Source: Eutreptiella sp. 'Long Island Sound 2002'
Lineage: Eukaryota; Euglenozoa; Euglenophyceae; Eutreptiales; Eutreptiaceae
Assembly (NCBI GenBank): GCA_964036045.1
Contig: OZ038381.1
Location: 62,001-126,000, forward strand
Direction: 5' to 3'
Length of the DNA: 64,000 nt
The notes beneath the pieces are model-generated. The model had not been told where the DNA came from. It worked only from the letters and a program-made list of their open reading frames with translations, and did no database searches. Shown in pieces: positions 24,432-35,520 of this stretch (within the stretch, counting starts at the first letter, position 1; each line of letters begins with the position of its first letter). Position numbers and translations under genes: made by a program.

Positions 24432-24875
24432 TAGGGTTCGGAACCGGTTTTACCAAGTAATCGGAAAAACCGGTTATAGGCAATGATAGGAGGGTATTTT
24501 CAAAGCAATTGGCACAAACGTTTATTTTGAAAACTCATTTAAACCAATCAATCGGAATGGTTCCAAGCTTTTTGGGTTCTTTTCGGCAGTACCATTTTGT
24601 CCAATTTTTGCACTCAACGGAGGCTTTTGGTAGCAATAAACGATGGCGAATGGTAAATTGCAACTTGCAACGTAGTTTTGATCACTGTGTTCCAGGTTGT
24701 ATGGGCTTATTTCTGCCAACGGCGACATTTTGGTTAGTAGGGTTAGTAGTAGTAGGGCAACTACTTGGAAAAACATCGGTTATTTTTAAAACCATTAATC
24801 GGCAAAACTGGTTATTGTTATAAAAATAATCTTTTAACACCGGTTAGTTTCAAAACTACGAGGTTCCAAACCTTG
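24432..24875. mobile_element. hAT-like MITE, 444 bp
   Basis: The left end reads TAGGGTTCGGAACC and the right end, reverse-complemented, CAAGGTTTGGAACC: 11 of 14 bases match. It is flanked by GTTGCAGG (24424-24431) and GTTGCAAG (24876-24883), an 8-bp target-site duplication with one mismatch, which is the size made by hAT transposases. Inner ACCGGTT motifs recur near both ends. No transposase frame is present, so it would be non-autonomous. Confidence 0.65.
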
Positions 24876-25261
24876 GTTGCAAGTATACTGGTGCATTTTG
24901 ATATTTGGCAAAACAAGCAATTTGCAAAGTGGCACGGTTAAAGGATAGCACTCAAGCAAAACTCAGCGGCTACCGATTACATTGACCAGCATTGTGTTGC
25001 AATAGGTGCCTATTGGGGATCACTAAATAGCATTGGGCAAAATTCTGTAGCAGCTCGGCTGCCTGGAATGGTATTGAGCGGGGGGTTGATTGAAAGAGGG
25101 ATGGGATGCAATAGAAAAGAAAACCTTTAGAAGGCAATAGCCACGAAGTGCAGGCATTTCTATTTTGCTTTGCTGTTTTTGATTTTTCTATTGGTTGCCA
25201 TTCAACCCGGATGAAAATGATCTAATGGTTCTGCTAGCAAGATCCAACCCCTTGGAGAGGG
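24876..25261. other. Segment without a recognised gene
   Basis: AT-richer sequence between the MITE and the inverted GGCCCACC-type repeat. No coding, RNA or repeat feature could be supported beyond the MITE's right target-site copy. Confidence 0.5.
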
Positions 25262-25790
25262 GTAGCCAAAAGCATTTCAAAAAAGCAAAAACTATCTCAA
25301 ACGGTCGCGGTGTGCTCCAACTACTCTCGAAAAGGATAGGCCTTGCCCCTAAATTCCGTAAAAAGGGCCCATAGCCTTCGAATCGGTGTGCTTCGTTCCC
25401 AACACTTTTTCAAATGCTAGGCACCGAAATTCCCTAAAAAGGAGTTGGTCCTCGCCCCATAGCCGTCAAATTGGTGCGCCTTGAAGCTTACACCTTTTCA
25501 AAGGCCAGGTATTGCTCCAAAGTCGTTTGAAAGGCGTGGGCCTTGGTCCAAAAGCATTTCAAAAAAGCAAAATCCTTTCAAACGGCTGCGATTTCCCCAA
25601 CTACTCTTGTGAAGGGTGGTCCTTGCTCCTAAGTTTGGTAATATTCCCTAAAAAGGGGATGGTCCTCATCCCACAGCCTTTAAATTGGTGTGCCTTGCTC
25701 CCAACACCTTTCCAAAGGCAACGCCTTGCTCCAAAGTCCTTTCAAGGGCATGGGCCTTGGTCCAAAATTCCCTAAAATTCCCTTTTGCTA
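25262..25790 (-). repeat. Inverted copies of the GGCCCACC-type repeat
   Basis: Reverse-complement relatives of 10254-10500, about two compound units. Shared blocks include CTTGGTCCAAAAGCATTTCA and GGTCCTCGCCCCATAGCC. They are more diverged than the two + strand copies. Confidence 0.85.
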
Positions 25791-25970
25791 TTGTATAGTG
25801 TGGCATAGTTGTTTAAATTTGGCTGAATGTGTGTTGCCTTCACGCTGGTTGATAGTTAACTGCCATGTTAAGTGTGCTTAATGTAACTTAAGCATCTTTA
25901 AGTACTCTTAGGGGGATGCTTTAGTGCACTTAAGTGCACTTTAGAGGGCTTTTTAACCCGAACGTTAACC
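25791..25970. repeat. CTTAAG-rich fragment of the 935-bp satellite family
   Basis: From about 25866 the sequence is dense in TTAAGTG and CTTAAG and ends TTAACCCGAACGTTAACCCC. This parallels the unit boundary of the 935-bp satellite (TTAACCCGGAAGCTAACCCC). It runs straight into telomeric tract 3. Confidence 0.7.
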
Positions 25971-26186
25971 CCAACCCTAACCCTAACCCTAACCCTAACC
26001 CTAACCCTAACCCTAACCCTAACCCTAACCCTAACCCTAACCCTAACCCTAACCCTAACCCTAACCCTAACCCTAACCCTAACCCTAACCCTAACCCTAA
26101 TCCTAACCCTAACCCTAACCCTAACCCTAACCCTAACCCTAACCCTAACCCTAACCCTAACCCTAACCCTAACCCTAACCCTAACC
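25971..26186 (+). repeat. Interstitial telomeric tract 3 (CCCTAA)n
   Basis: About 36 copies of CCCTAA, nearly perfect, with one TCCTAA variant near 26100. The orientation is the same as the other two tracts. It joins the 85-bp satellite at 26187. Confidence 0.98.
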
Positions 26187-27592
26187 AAGCACAGTGGCTA
26201 CCTAACCCCTGCCGTCTCGGGGGTCCCCAATGCTTCATAGCGGGGGACAAAATAGGAAGTGGCCCACATGTGAGCACAGTGGCTACCTAACCCTTGCCGT
26301 CTCGGGGGTCCCCAATGTTTCATAGCGGGGGACAACATCAGAAATGGCCCACATGTGGGCATAGTGGCTACCTAACCCCTGCCGTCTCGGGGGTCCCCAA
26401 TGCTTCATAGCGGGGGACAAAATAGGAAGTGGCCCACATGTGACCACAGTGGCTACCTAACCCCTGCCGTCTCGGGGGTCCCCAATGCTTCATAGCGCGG
26501 GACAAAATAGAAAGTGGCCCACAGGTGAGCACAATGGCTACCTAACCCTTGCCGTCTCGGGTTTTCCCAATGCTTCATAGCGGGGGACAAAATAGAAAGT
26601 GGCCCACATGTGAGAGCAGTGGCTACCCAACCCCTGCCGTCTCGGGGGTCCCCAATGTTTCATAGCGGGGGACAAAATAGGAAGTGGCCCACATGTGAGC
26701 ACAGTGGCTACGTAACCTTTGCCGTCTCGGGGGTCCCCAATGCTTAATAGCGGGGGACAAAATAGAAAGTGGCCCACATGTGAGAGCAGTGGCTACCTAA
26801 CCCCTGCCGTCTCGGGGGTCTCCAATGTTTCATAGCGGGGGACAAAATAGGAAGTGGCCCACATGTGAGCACAGTGGCTACCTAACCCCTGCCGTCTCGG
26901 GGGTCCCCAATGCTTCATAGCGGGGGACAAAAATGAAAGTGGCCCACATGTGAGCACAATGGCTACCTAACCCCTGCCGTCTCGGGGGTCCCCAATGTTT
27001 CATAGCGGGGACAAAATCAGAAATGGCCCGCATGTAGGCATGGTGGCTACCTAACCCCTGCCGTCTCGGGAGTCCCCAATGCTTCAAAGCGGGGGACAAA
27101 ATAGAAAGTGGCCCACATGTGAGCACAATGGCTACCTAACCCTTGCCGTCTCGGGGGTCCCCAATGCTTCATAGCGGGGGACAAAATAGAAAGTGGCCCA
27201 CATGTGGGCATAGTGGCTACCTAACCCCTGCCGTCTCGGGGGTCCCCAATGTTTCATAGCAGGGGACAAAATAGGAAGTGGCCCACATGTGAGCACAGTG
27301 GCTACCTAACCCCTGCCGTCTCGGGGGTCCCCAATGCTTCATAGCGGGGGACAAAATAGGAAGTGGCCCACATGTGAGCACAGTGGCTACCTAACCCTTG
27401 CCGTCTCGGGGGTCCCCAATGCTTCATAGCGGGGGACAAAATAGAAAGTGGCCCACATGTGAGCACAATGGCTACCTAACACCTGCCGTCTCGAGGGTCC
27501 CCAATGTTTCATAGCAGGGGACAAAATAGGAAGTGGCCCACATGTGAGCACAGTGGCTACCTAACCCCTGCCGTCTCGGGGTTCCCCAATGC
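26187..27592. repeat. 85-bp satellite array
   Basis: About 16 units; GTGGCTACCTAACC or a variant starts at 26194, 26279, 26364, 26449, 26534, 26619 and on at 85-bp steps. Each unit has TGCCGTCTCGGGGGTCCCCA and GAAGTGGCCCACATGT. It begins immediately after the telomeric tract and ends in an AT microsatellite. Confidence 0.97.
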
Positions 27593-27639
27593 TATATATA
27601 TATATATATATATATTATATTATATATATATATATATAT
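27593..27639. repeat. (TA)n microsatellite
   Basis: An almost pure run of alternating T and A, with two TTA interruptions, at the right edge of the 85-bp array. Confidence 0.97.
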
Positions 27640-27924
27640 CCGAGAAACGGCCCAAAAACGCGCCAAAAAGCCCCAAAAACTGCGCAATGTGCACCAGCAC
27701 CCCGAAACCAAGAACGGGCCGTATCTTGGGCTACGTGGCTCAAAAACGAATTCCGAGGGCACCTAGTCCACCCGCAACCCCCCACTTTTTATGGTTTCCA
27801 AGCCTCAGAATCGCCCAACGAGACACATAGATCCCCATACTAGTGGTCACTTGGTGCAGCCGGAGAGCCGGCTAGCCCACGCACAGTGGGGGCCAACGGT
27901 GGGTCCACCAGGGTCCCCGGGGGT
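27640..27924. other. Short unique segment
   Basis: No gene or repeat was recognised. It bridges the microsatellite and the second 141-bp array. Confidence 0.5.
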
Positions 27925-28516
27925 TCGGGGGGGTTTCGGGGGGCTGATTGTGGGTAAGCGGAAAGCGGGGTGAAAATGTCCATGGTATGGAAGATGTTTT
28001 TGGAAAACGGGGTGGCATGGGGCTTAGGGGATGGGGAGGGACGGGTTTGAGCGGTGGGCGTGGCTCTGGGGGGGTTTGGGGGGGCTGATTGTGGGTAAGC
28101 GGAAAGCGGGGTGAAAATGTCCATGGTATGGAAGATTTTTTTGGAAAACGGGGTGGCATGGGGCTTAGGGGATGGGGAGGGACGGGTTTGAGCGGTGGGC
28201 GTGGCTCTGGGGGGGTTTGGGGGGGCTGATTGTGGGTAAGCGGAAAGCGGGGTGAAAATGCCCATGGTATGGAAGATGTTTTTGGAAAACGGGGTGGCAT
28301 GGGGCTTAGGGGATGGGGAGGGACGGGTTTGAGCGGTGGGCGTGGCTCTGGGGGGGTTTGGGGGGGCTGATTGTGGGTAAGCGGAAAGCGGGGTGAAAAT
28401 GTCCATGGTATGGAAGATGTTTTTGGAAAACGGGGTGGCATGGGGCTTAGGGGATGGGGAGGGACGGGTTTGAGCGGTGGGCGTGGCTCTGGGGGGGTTT
28501 GGGGGGGCTGATTGTG
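27925..28516. repeat. 141-bp tandem repeat, array 2
   Basis: Four to five units of the repeat seen at 22748-23540, in the same orientation. The last unit is broken within GGGGGGCTGATTG by the LTR end of element A at 28517, so A inserted into this array. Confidence 0.95.
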
Positions 28517-28802
28517 TGAAAGTGCTGCCCTAGGTCGTTGATGGTGCCGGAGGGCTCAGGGCCGGCAAGACCGGGGGGGCAGGCACGCGAGGAGTCGACC
28601 TGAACGCTGCTGTTGGGGGCAGAACCAGATACACGGACACCAACGGAGGCGAGAGATCCGGCACATCAGAAATATATAGGTCTGATCCTGAGACTGAGCT
28701 GCGGGGCGGCGATTCCGCCGAAGCAGAGAAAATGACCAAAATGTAGCCAATCTGGGGCAGATCTGCGAAAATCTGAGCAGATGGGGGTTAGCCGCACTTA
28801 CA
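28517..28802 (-). repeat. 3' LTR of element A, internally deleted
   Basis: On the - strand it starts TGTAAGTGCGGCTAACC and ends CACTTTCA. It is 286 bp against 533 bp in element C. The missing 247 bp lie after GCCGGATC and include the TATA-like box and the putative gag ATG. Its outer end abuts the 141-bp array. Confidence 0.88.
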
Positions 28803-28812
28803 CTCCCCCTCC
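28803..28812 (-). other. Polypurine tract of element A
   Basis: GGAGGGGGAG directly before the LTR TG on the - strand, identical to that of element C. It would prime plus-strand DNA synthesis. Confidence 0.85.
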
Positions 28813-30488
28813 AAAAACACACTGGGGTGTGTCGCTACGTCAACGAAGAACGTAGTGCGGGTAAGTCCCAGAAAAAAATAGAAATGTAGCCTCGATGGGG
28901 CAAAATCTGCTTGATCTGACCTGATTTGGGCTGAATTGGCACTGGATCAGGATGGATGAACCTGAAATGAGACAGAATGAAGAGTGACGAACAGTCCTCC
29001 GGGCAGTAAAACATTAGGTTAAGGGCTAAAAAGCATCTAAACGTATCGAGAATCGATACCAAACCATGCCCTGGTTGAGAATGAAGTAGATTATTGGTGG
29101 ATTGAGTGGGAGAATCAAGAAATGGAGTGACATCTCGGCGCTCTGGCACAGTTTAGCTGTCGCGGGCACGCTACGGTGTCCTCCACGTACTCTACATCGT
29201 GTTATTCCCGCTTTTCTCGTTCTGAAAAGTGCAGCATGTGCTTCAGATTTGGCGCATCTGGTGGATGATCACAAGATTCGACAAGATTGAGAATCAATTT
29301 GAGCAGAGATGAAGGAGAAGAAACAATCACAGAGAGGGAAAACAAATACAAATGTAGTCTGCAGGCCCTAAGTGAACCAAAGAAGGTAGAGATGTTTTTC
29401 TGTTCACTTGGTTAGGCAAAGCCGTAAACAGATCTTCGAAGAATGAGAGCAGATGACAAGGAAATCAACCTAAAATGTCCTAAAATGAGGAAATTCCCTA
29501 AGATGAAGGTGAAATGAAGCGGAATGTCTAGAACTGAAACTACTAACACTTTCGTTTAGACTAGAGTTAATATATATTGTCGTTTATTCAGCTGACTTGT
29601 GCTTTCCGGCACGTTGGTTCGCGAGCATCCAACAGATTCCATCAAAATGTGGATCATGTGATGATGCATCATGATGGGACATGATAGCCCTGGATCCTTG
29701 GCATGTAACGCGCCGAAGGTTCGCTGAAGGCGCTTTACTGACAGTATATAACTGAGAGACACCGCATAGTCCTTTATTTACAGTGGCGGCGGTGTCAATC
29801 GACTTGGACAAGGCCCATCTTTCGATTGAGTCCCACAAGACACTTGGATTCACCATTTTCGACAGTTTCAGGTCGGATTGAGCTCACATTGGCGTGTGCC
29901 AAAAATACACGGAAGCCTACGGAAGCTCTGAGATCCGAGAGGTTGCTGTTAGAGGTCCCTGGAGCTCCTATATGAAGGTTGTCTGAACAATTGACGTCGG
30001 GGTTTTACTGCAACAGTGCAAGAATGATGGACAAACCTGAGGAATTCAAGGTAAATTCAAGGAATCTGGATCTGAATCTGGACTTTGGCTTCAACATCAC
30101 GGCAAATGAAGGTAAGATCTGTGTTCCTGGCGTCGCATCTAGTGCCGCCAGTACTACAGGGGGTGCCTGTAGGGGTGAATGTCGCCGGCCGGCGTTTTTA
30201 CTATGTACATTTGCTTCCATCTGCACAAGTAGCCAAATTCCAAAGATGCACAGACCAACAGAGACAAAATTACCCCGAATCTGCCTGAATTAAGCCTGAG
30301 TTTGGTTTTTTCCAGACACGGCAGCACACTCCGTGGCTTTCGGCAGCGTATCTACGCCTTGTCTGCCGAACGGAGACCAAAGAAAAGTTGATTGACGTCA
30401 AATTATCAAACATTCGCAGTTCTCCACATCATTTCGAAATCAGGAAGAATGAACAGTGGATTGAGCAGAATGTGGTTTTTTCAAGTCG
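28813..30488 (-). other. Long 3' untranslated region of element A
   Basis: About 1.7 kb between the end of pol and the polypurine tract, matching 61034-62670 of element C in inverse orientation. It has no frame that stays conserved at the protein level: an 83-codon sense frame (30005-30226 here) is shared, but most differences between A and C change the amino acid. TATA-like AT runs occur near 29570 and 29745. Confidence 0.75.
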
Positions 30489-30649
30489 TCAGAACACTCA
30501 CATTGGAATAAGTGGTCGACGGGGCGAGGCTGGAGCTTTTGTAGGAGTTGGACATGCAAGGGTTTCGAACCTACACCCTTGAGCCCTAGCGACGAGTGCC
30601 ATGACGCCCTGGACTAGACGACTGTGACCCAGATTATGGCGTCGTCGAC
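30489..30649 (-). mobile_element. tRNA-related SINE-like insertion
   Basis: Absent from the matching site in element C (near 61033). On the - strand it carries GTCGTCTAGTCCAGGGC as a possible A box (30606-30622) and GGTTCGAAACC, a perfect B box (30561-30571), about 40 bases apart. It is flanked by TCAAGTC on both sides (30481-30487 and 30650-30656), a likely 7-bp target-site duplication. The T-arm does not pair well, so this is not a working tRNA. A further 16 bp at 30657-30672 also differ from C. Confidence 0.55.
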
Positions 30650-30670
30650 TCAAGTCACGACGGATCTCCC

Positions 30671-31096
30671 TCAATTCGGCCAAGCACGAATACATGTGAC
30701 CACCAACCTGTCTGGTGGGGCCCTCGTACGGCTTGGGCGCTGCAAATCAGCGGCCGAACTCGAAGCTTGGTCCTCATTTGGTTCCTGGGCTGGCCTGACC
30801 GCAGGAGGGGGGATCGACGGATCAGCCCTGGAATGTGGCTGCTGAGGGCCGTAAAAGGCTGGATCTCGATTCACCACAGGTCTTTTTCCGTCGCTCTCCA
30901 CCTGTCTGTCTGGTTTCGACAGACAGTCTGTCAGGAGTACGCCAATTTCGGGGTGCTTCTTGAGGAAGTCGATGAACCCCTTGGTGTACCCATGGACAAA
31001 AGAGTGGGCTGGTTCCCAGTTGTTGTGACTGGAATCAAAGCCCCTCCACTCACATAGAAATTCCCATTCGCCCTTTTCGTCACGTCTTGCTTCTAA
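30671..31096 (-). pseudogene. Element A pol, C-terminal part with chromodomain
   Basis: The frame continues the integrase end of A after the insertion of B. It contains a chromodomain whose second half is visible (FLCEWRGF, then NNWEPAHSF), followed by a Pro/Ser-rich tail. Compared with C the tail stops early at a TGA made by the sequence change at 30671-30673 (…RAWPN then stop). The chromodomain's first strand (KYELKRI) lies on the other side of B. In chromoviruses this module binds methylated histone H3 and steers integration. Confidence 0.88.
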
Positions 31097-34043
31097 TGAC
31101 GCGTTCCCGTGGGGGGGCCGGCCACGGGACGCTGCGGTGACACGCACAGGTGAGCAGGCAGGCAAGGCACTACGCTCACAAGGGCATCAATACGCTCGTG
31201 TCATGTGACAAAGCGTTTCAGAATCCTTGCCACTCTGCAAAGAGGGAACGAAAGTATGTACAGCAACACATCAGGATATGTACACATGGGGTTAAGACTG
31301 GACTGGGGTAAGGGCATCACAGGACCATAGACACTCAGTCCCAACTCATATCCCAATCCCAGGTCCGACCCTCTCAGTGGCTGATGGGGGCGGGGGCTCA
31401 AACACAACCCATGCCCTGCTCAGTACGGACCCTGAAACCCTGCCAATGGGAGAGGTGTCTCGCACAGCCACAGGCGAGTTCCTCGGAACCAATGGGCTCC
31501 AAGGCCAACCGACAGTGGCTCCCTATGCTCCCTCAACGGCAGGTCCCAACTCCCTTCTGAGCCAGAGATATGGCCCCGCCATTATCACCCAGGAGTTGGT
31601 AGCTGAAAATGGGCTGTTTCAGCCCAAACTGAAATTAACTCAAAGATCCCCAAAATTGACCCCTCGTCTGGACCCGCCAGAGGTAGGGACGAGGCAACTG
31701 ACCCTATGCCCTTCGAGTACGAACTCCCTGGAGCCCTCACCCAACCTGGTTCCCTCTGAGGTCCCGGCATCAGGGCAACACGGATGAGTCATGTGGGGTC
31801 ATGATGCCAAAATCACCAAAATTGGCGTCATTCCCACGCGTGGCTCGCCCGGCCAAGGTAAGGCCAATGGCTCACAGGGTAGGAGGCAGGACCTAGGACT
31901 TCCTTCTGAGTGCACAACTTGGATTTAGGTCTGGGTTCCCCATGGGCTTAGAGAAATGGGGCCGCCAATTGACCACACGGAAGGGGGAAATTGGGGTCCC
32001 AAAATTGGGTCATTTTGGCTGCCTGAAATGAGCCAAAATTCGGTGTGCTCCCAATAGTATATCTCCACGCCGGCTTGGAGATCAGATCCGCCATTCCATA
32101 CGCGATCCACCGGGAGTCCAACGGAGACTCACATGCCCTTGGCTCTCAAAGATCTCCATGCTACTTGGCGTGGTGACGATCTCAATTGGGCACACAAATG
32201 CAAAAATGGCAAAATTGCCCATACTCAATTTGGCCTAGCGCCTTAACGAAGGCGGCTCCGCTTCGCCCACGTGGTGTGTGAACCATGGGGACCATTACCC
32301 ATAACACCCATGTCATATATGGTCCATTGGTCCATGCGTCCGGCGTGCACGAGGGTTAGAACATAGTGCACGGCGGGCAGCAAAAGTGGAAAATTGCTCA
32401 AAATGGCCAAAACTGCGCACACTCATGGTTGGGGCAAATGAGGCACATGCCCGACTCGGACCGGAGTGTGCCATAGGATTGGTATCAAGTCATATGTGTC
32501 CAACATATCTTTTGGGCGTCGCCCAACTCCTCCGGTATTGGGAATGGCAGGGTCGCCAAGTGAGCCCATGATTTGGGATAGTCCCAAATCGCCAATATGG
32601 CGGCCACGGTACGCCAAGCCCAAGAGGAGTTATTCGCCGGGTCCAAGATATGTTGGGTACCGAAGTATGTGCCCTCATAACATACTTGGGTCATGATGTC
32701 AATTGAGCGCAACGTTGAGATACAAGGTCGCCACTTGACATCATGACGGGCCAAAAACGGCAAAATTGGCACAAAGACAAACCAAAGTGCCTTGAAAGGC
32801 GCACAATTATATTATAATATCTTTGGCTTGGATCGTGCAATCTACTAATCCTTCTAAACACAATGACTTGACACCATTGACCTTCGATCCCACATATGTG
32901 CTCCACTTGGGGCGCCTTGAAAGGTTACGAGCGCTACTTCCCAAGTGGACACATGAAAATATGGAAAATTGTAAAACACACACCCTGCTCCCAACGCATC
33001 GCTTTGGGATCACCACACATGCTTCCCTTCACGAAGGTTAGGCTCGCAAATGACCGTAGGGAGTATGGAGAAGGGGCTTGCACAATATGAGGTCCATTGG
33101 CGGGCTTGGCTTGGAGTAATGGACCCGCCAAATGGGCACGCAACACAACACAAGGCACATACTCCATATTGCCTAAAAAGGTAGCTCCCACCACGATATG
33201 TCATGCCCCTCCAAGGGCATAACTTTGTGTCAATCGCTCATAGGAAGTCAAGGAGAGTTCCTATGCAACACCAACACTTGCGCGCTACACTCGAAAGTTA
33301 TCTTAACGCACGCAATGTCATGGCCAAAGAGTTATAACGCGAACTCTACCCTCTTGACCATGATCCATTACACTAGCGCGCACGTGTGGAAACGCAAGGC
33401 ATATAATGCTTCCTAAATTACGTCGGGAGTATTGTGAATACATCCCACGTTTCCTTATCGTCAATACTCGCAAGCGGCACGAGATATGACCTTCACAAGT
33501 GGCCTCACGAATCAACTTTGTTTTGCCCATATCTTTAAGACAAATGGGGGGCAAGAGAAAAGGAAAGTTGATTCGTGTATAGGGAAGCCTGTAGGTCCAC
33601 TCGAAAGAGGTCAAATCAAGTGCGGGGATGTCGAAGTCGAAAATCCGATTTCGACATCCTGAAAAATTCGGATTAAGGTTGCGAGTATTAATTATGAAAA
33701 TTGCGGAAGCATCCATGCAGTTCCTGGCGACTTTGGAGCCTTCGTGACGGATAGCGTTAAAATTTCCATTATAAACAGTTAAACTGGCGGTTACGGTAAA
33801 GTCGCGATCCAACCGCCAGCAGTCAAAACAGTGAGTATCTGAACAGAAGCGTAAAAATTGACGGAAACAATATGAAAATAAAACCCTGTTGATTCCTGAT
33901 ATTCTGATACACAAATCTCCGCTGGCGGTGCATCGGTTGCCGATGCGGGGCTTCACGGCACGGAACACGCCGTACATGGGGTTAGTGGACCGGAGACCGG
34001 TTGTATGTTGTAACCTGGCCATGGGGTTCTGGGTACCGCTTCA
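31097..34043 (-). repeat. 3' LTR of element B (2,947 bp)
   Basis: On the - strand it starts TGAAGCGGTACCC and ends GGGAACGCGTCA, so it has TG...CA ends. It matches 45287-48233 at a constant shift of 14,190 bp. A 234-codon sense frame (34022-33318) starts 21 bases into the LTR and is present in both copies. It has no known relatives that I can name and is more likely to be chance. Confidence 0.95.
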
Positions 34044-34054
34044 CCCCCCTCCTT
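34044..34054 (-). other. Polypurine tract of element B
   Basis: AAGGAGGGGGG directly before the TG of the 3' LTR on the - strand, the expected plus-strand primer site. Confidence 0.88.
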
Positions 34055-35520
34055 AGAGCAAACCCTGGGGGGGCTCGATAACACCCAAGCATGGCAGCGG
34101 GTACCCAGGACCATATCCTGAAGGGGGGGGTGTCACATCCTCACTTCAGGCTGACTCAGTAAAACACAGTAAGATAGGTAGCACATGGTAGCACATGGTA
34201 ACACATGTATAGTATCAAGTATCAAGTCCCGGGTCCTGGCGGCGATTGTTCGGCATCCAAAGGACCCGTTAACCCATACCAGGCGCACCGGGTGCCGGCT
34301 GCTACGGTCACCACCACAGTGGCAGTGGCATACACGGCCAACATAGGCGTCACACGACGGCCGAGGTGGCCCCACAAGTCGAGAGCGACCACAAAGATCC
34401 ATCAGGCTACCCCAAGCTTCCCAAGGCCCGCCGACTGGGGAGAGTCCCCACGGGTCCTTCCTCGGGCGCACCATGTCCATATCCATACGACGCGAGTCCA
34501 GAGTGCCATAGTCGAACTCCTTACGAACCCCAAATCGTAAGGGAACTCCTCCTGAAGGGATCGGGCATCAAGGCCGTCTTTTCCCTCGCCCTACTGCCAC
34601 GAAGGCCATACATGAGGGAGTCCTCATGCAGTGTGGGCGGAGGCGTCGACTCCTCAAACCACCAGTTTCCCAGGCAGACTGACCGAGGTCAGGAGCACCG
34701 GAGGCCGCCATCCGAATGCAAGTGCGTCTGCAAATCGGTAGGCTCACACTGGGACTGACAGTGGCGGACCGCTGGGAGTGTAGTCAGGCAACTGGGCTTC
34801 CCGCCTGGCGCCATCAGGATCTCCACACATCAAAGCGAATAGGGCAACACGGTATCACGGGCACTCAAACAGTAGAATCTGTAATTAAGTACTGGTCCAG
34901 GCTGGACCAGGCTGTAAGAATATGTACACGGCGACTCAAGGCGCCTCTGTATCCCGATTCGTGGTGAAAAACAGTCCATCCCTCAGCGATGGGCTGATGA
35001 CACTTAACATACAGATGCACATATCCTGGAGGGCAGAAAAACAAGCAACAATCTGGGTAAATAGGCGTGTAAACACACTCAGAACAGAGTGCCAAACCAC
35101 GCCACGGTCAGGATAAGGCAAATGCAGGAGGATGGACAGGATAACGCCTGAGTTCAGGCAGATATAGTCTCGAGACACACGTCGACTGGCCTGGATTCCG
35201 CAAATGCCATGGAACCAGACCACACACTCAAAAATCGCAATGCCGATGACAGCGGCATCCGTTGCGCAACGTCGTATGGGCTTCAAGGCCCCAAGAGCTC
35301 AAAAATATGAAGGTCAGTCGCCCTACCTGGTTTCCCAAGGATTCAGCAGGGGGGGTGAGTGACGAAAAAAAGAAGAGAGGGGCCATCCTCCTCTGGATTC
35401 AGCAGGGGGGGGTATATGGCCACTCTGTCACCGAAAGATGGAAGAGAGCAAGCAAGTAAGGGACGACTCGTCGGCCTCACAAGCGCTCATAACACATCAG
35501 GGGAGAGCTCAGGGCGCTGA
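34055..35520 (-). other. 3' untranslated region of element B
   Basis: About 1.47 kb between the pol stop and the polypurine tract. No frame of note on the sense strand. GGATTCAGCAGGGGGGG occurs twice, near 35339 and 35395. Short + strand frames are antisense and unsupported. Confidence 0.7.

Noticed and set aside
25898-26290. Long frames of repeated GLGL, RVRV or NPNP residues
   Set aside because: They are translations of (CCCTAA)n in several frames; the same happens at 6738-6974 and 12988-13179.
30541-30635. Functional tRNA gene on the - strand
   Set aside because: The B box is perfect, but the T-arm and acceptor stems do not pair; it is better explained as a SINE head.
33318-34022. 234-codon sense frame in both LTRs of element B
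   Set aside because: It starts 21 bases into the LTR and has no recognisable domain; shared presence is explained by LTR identity.
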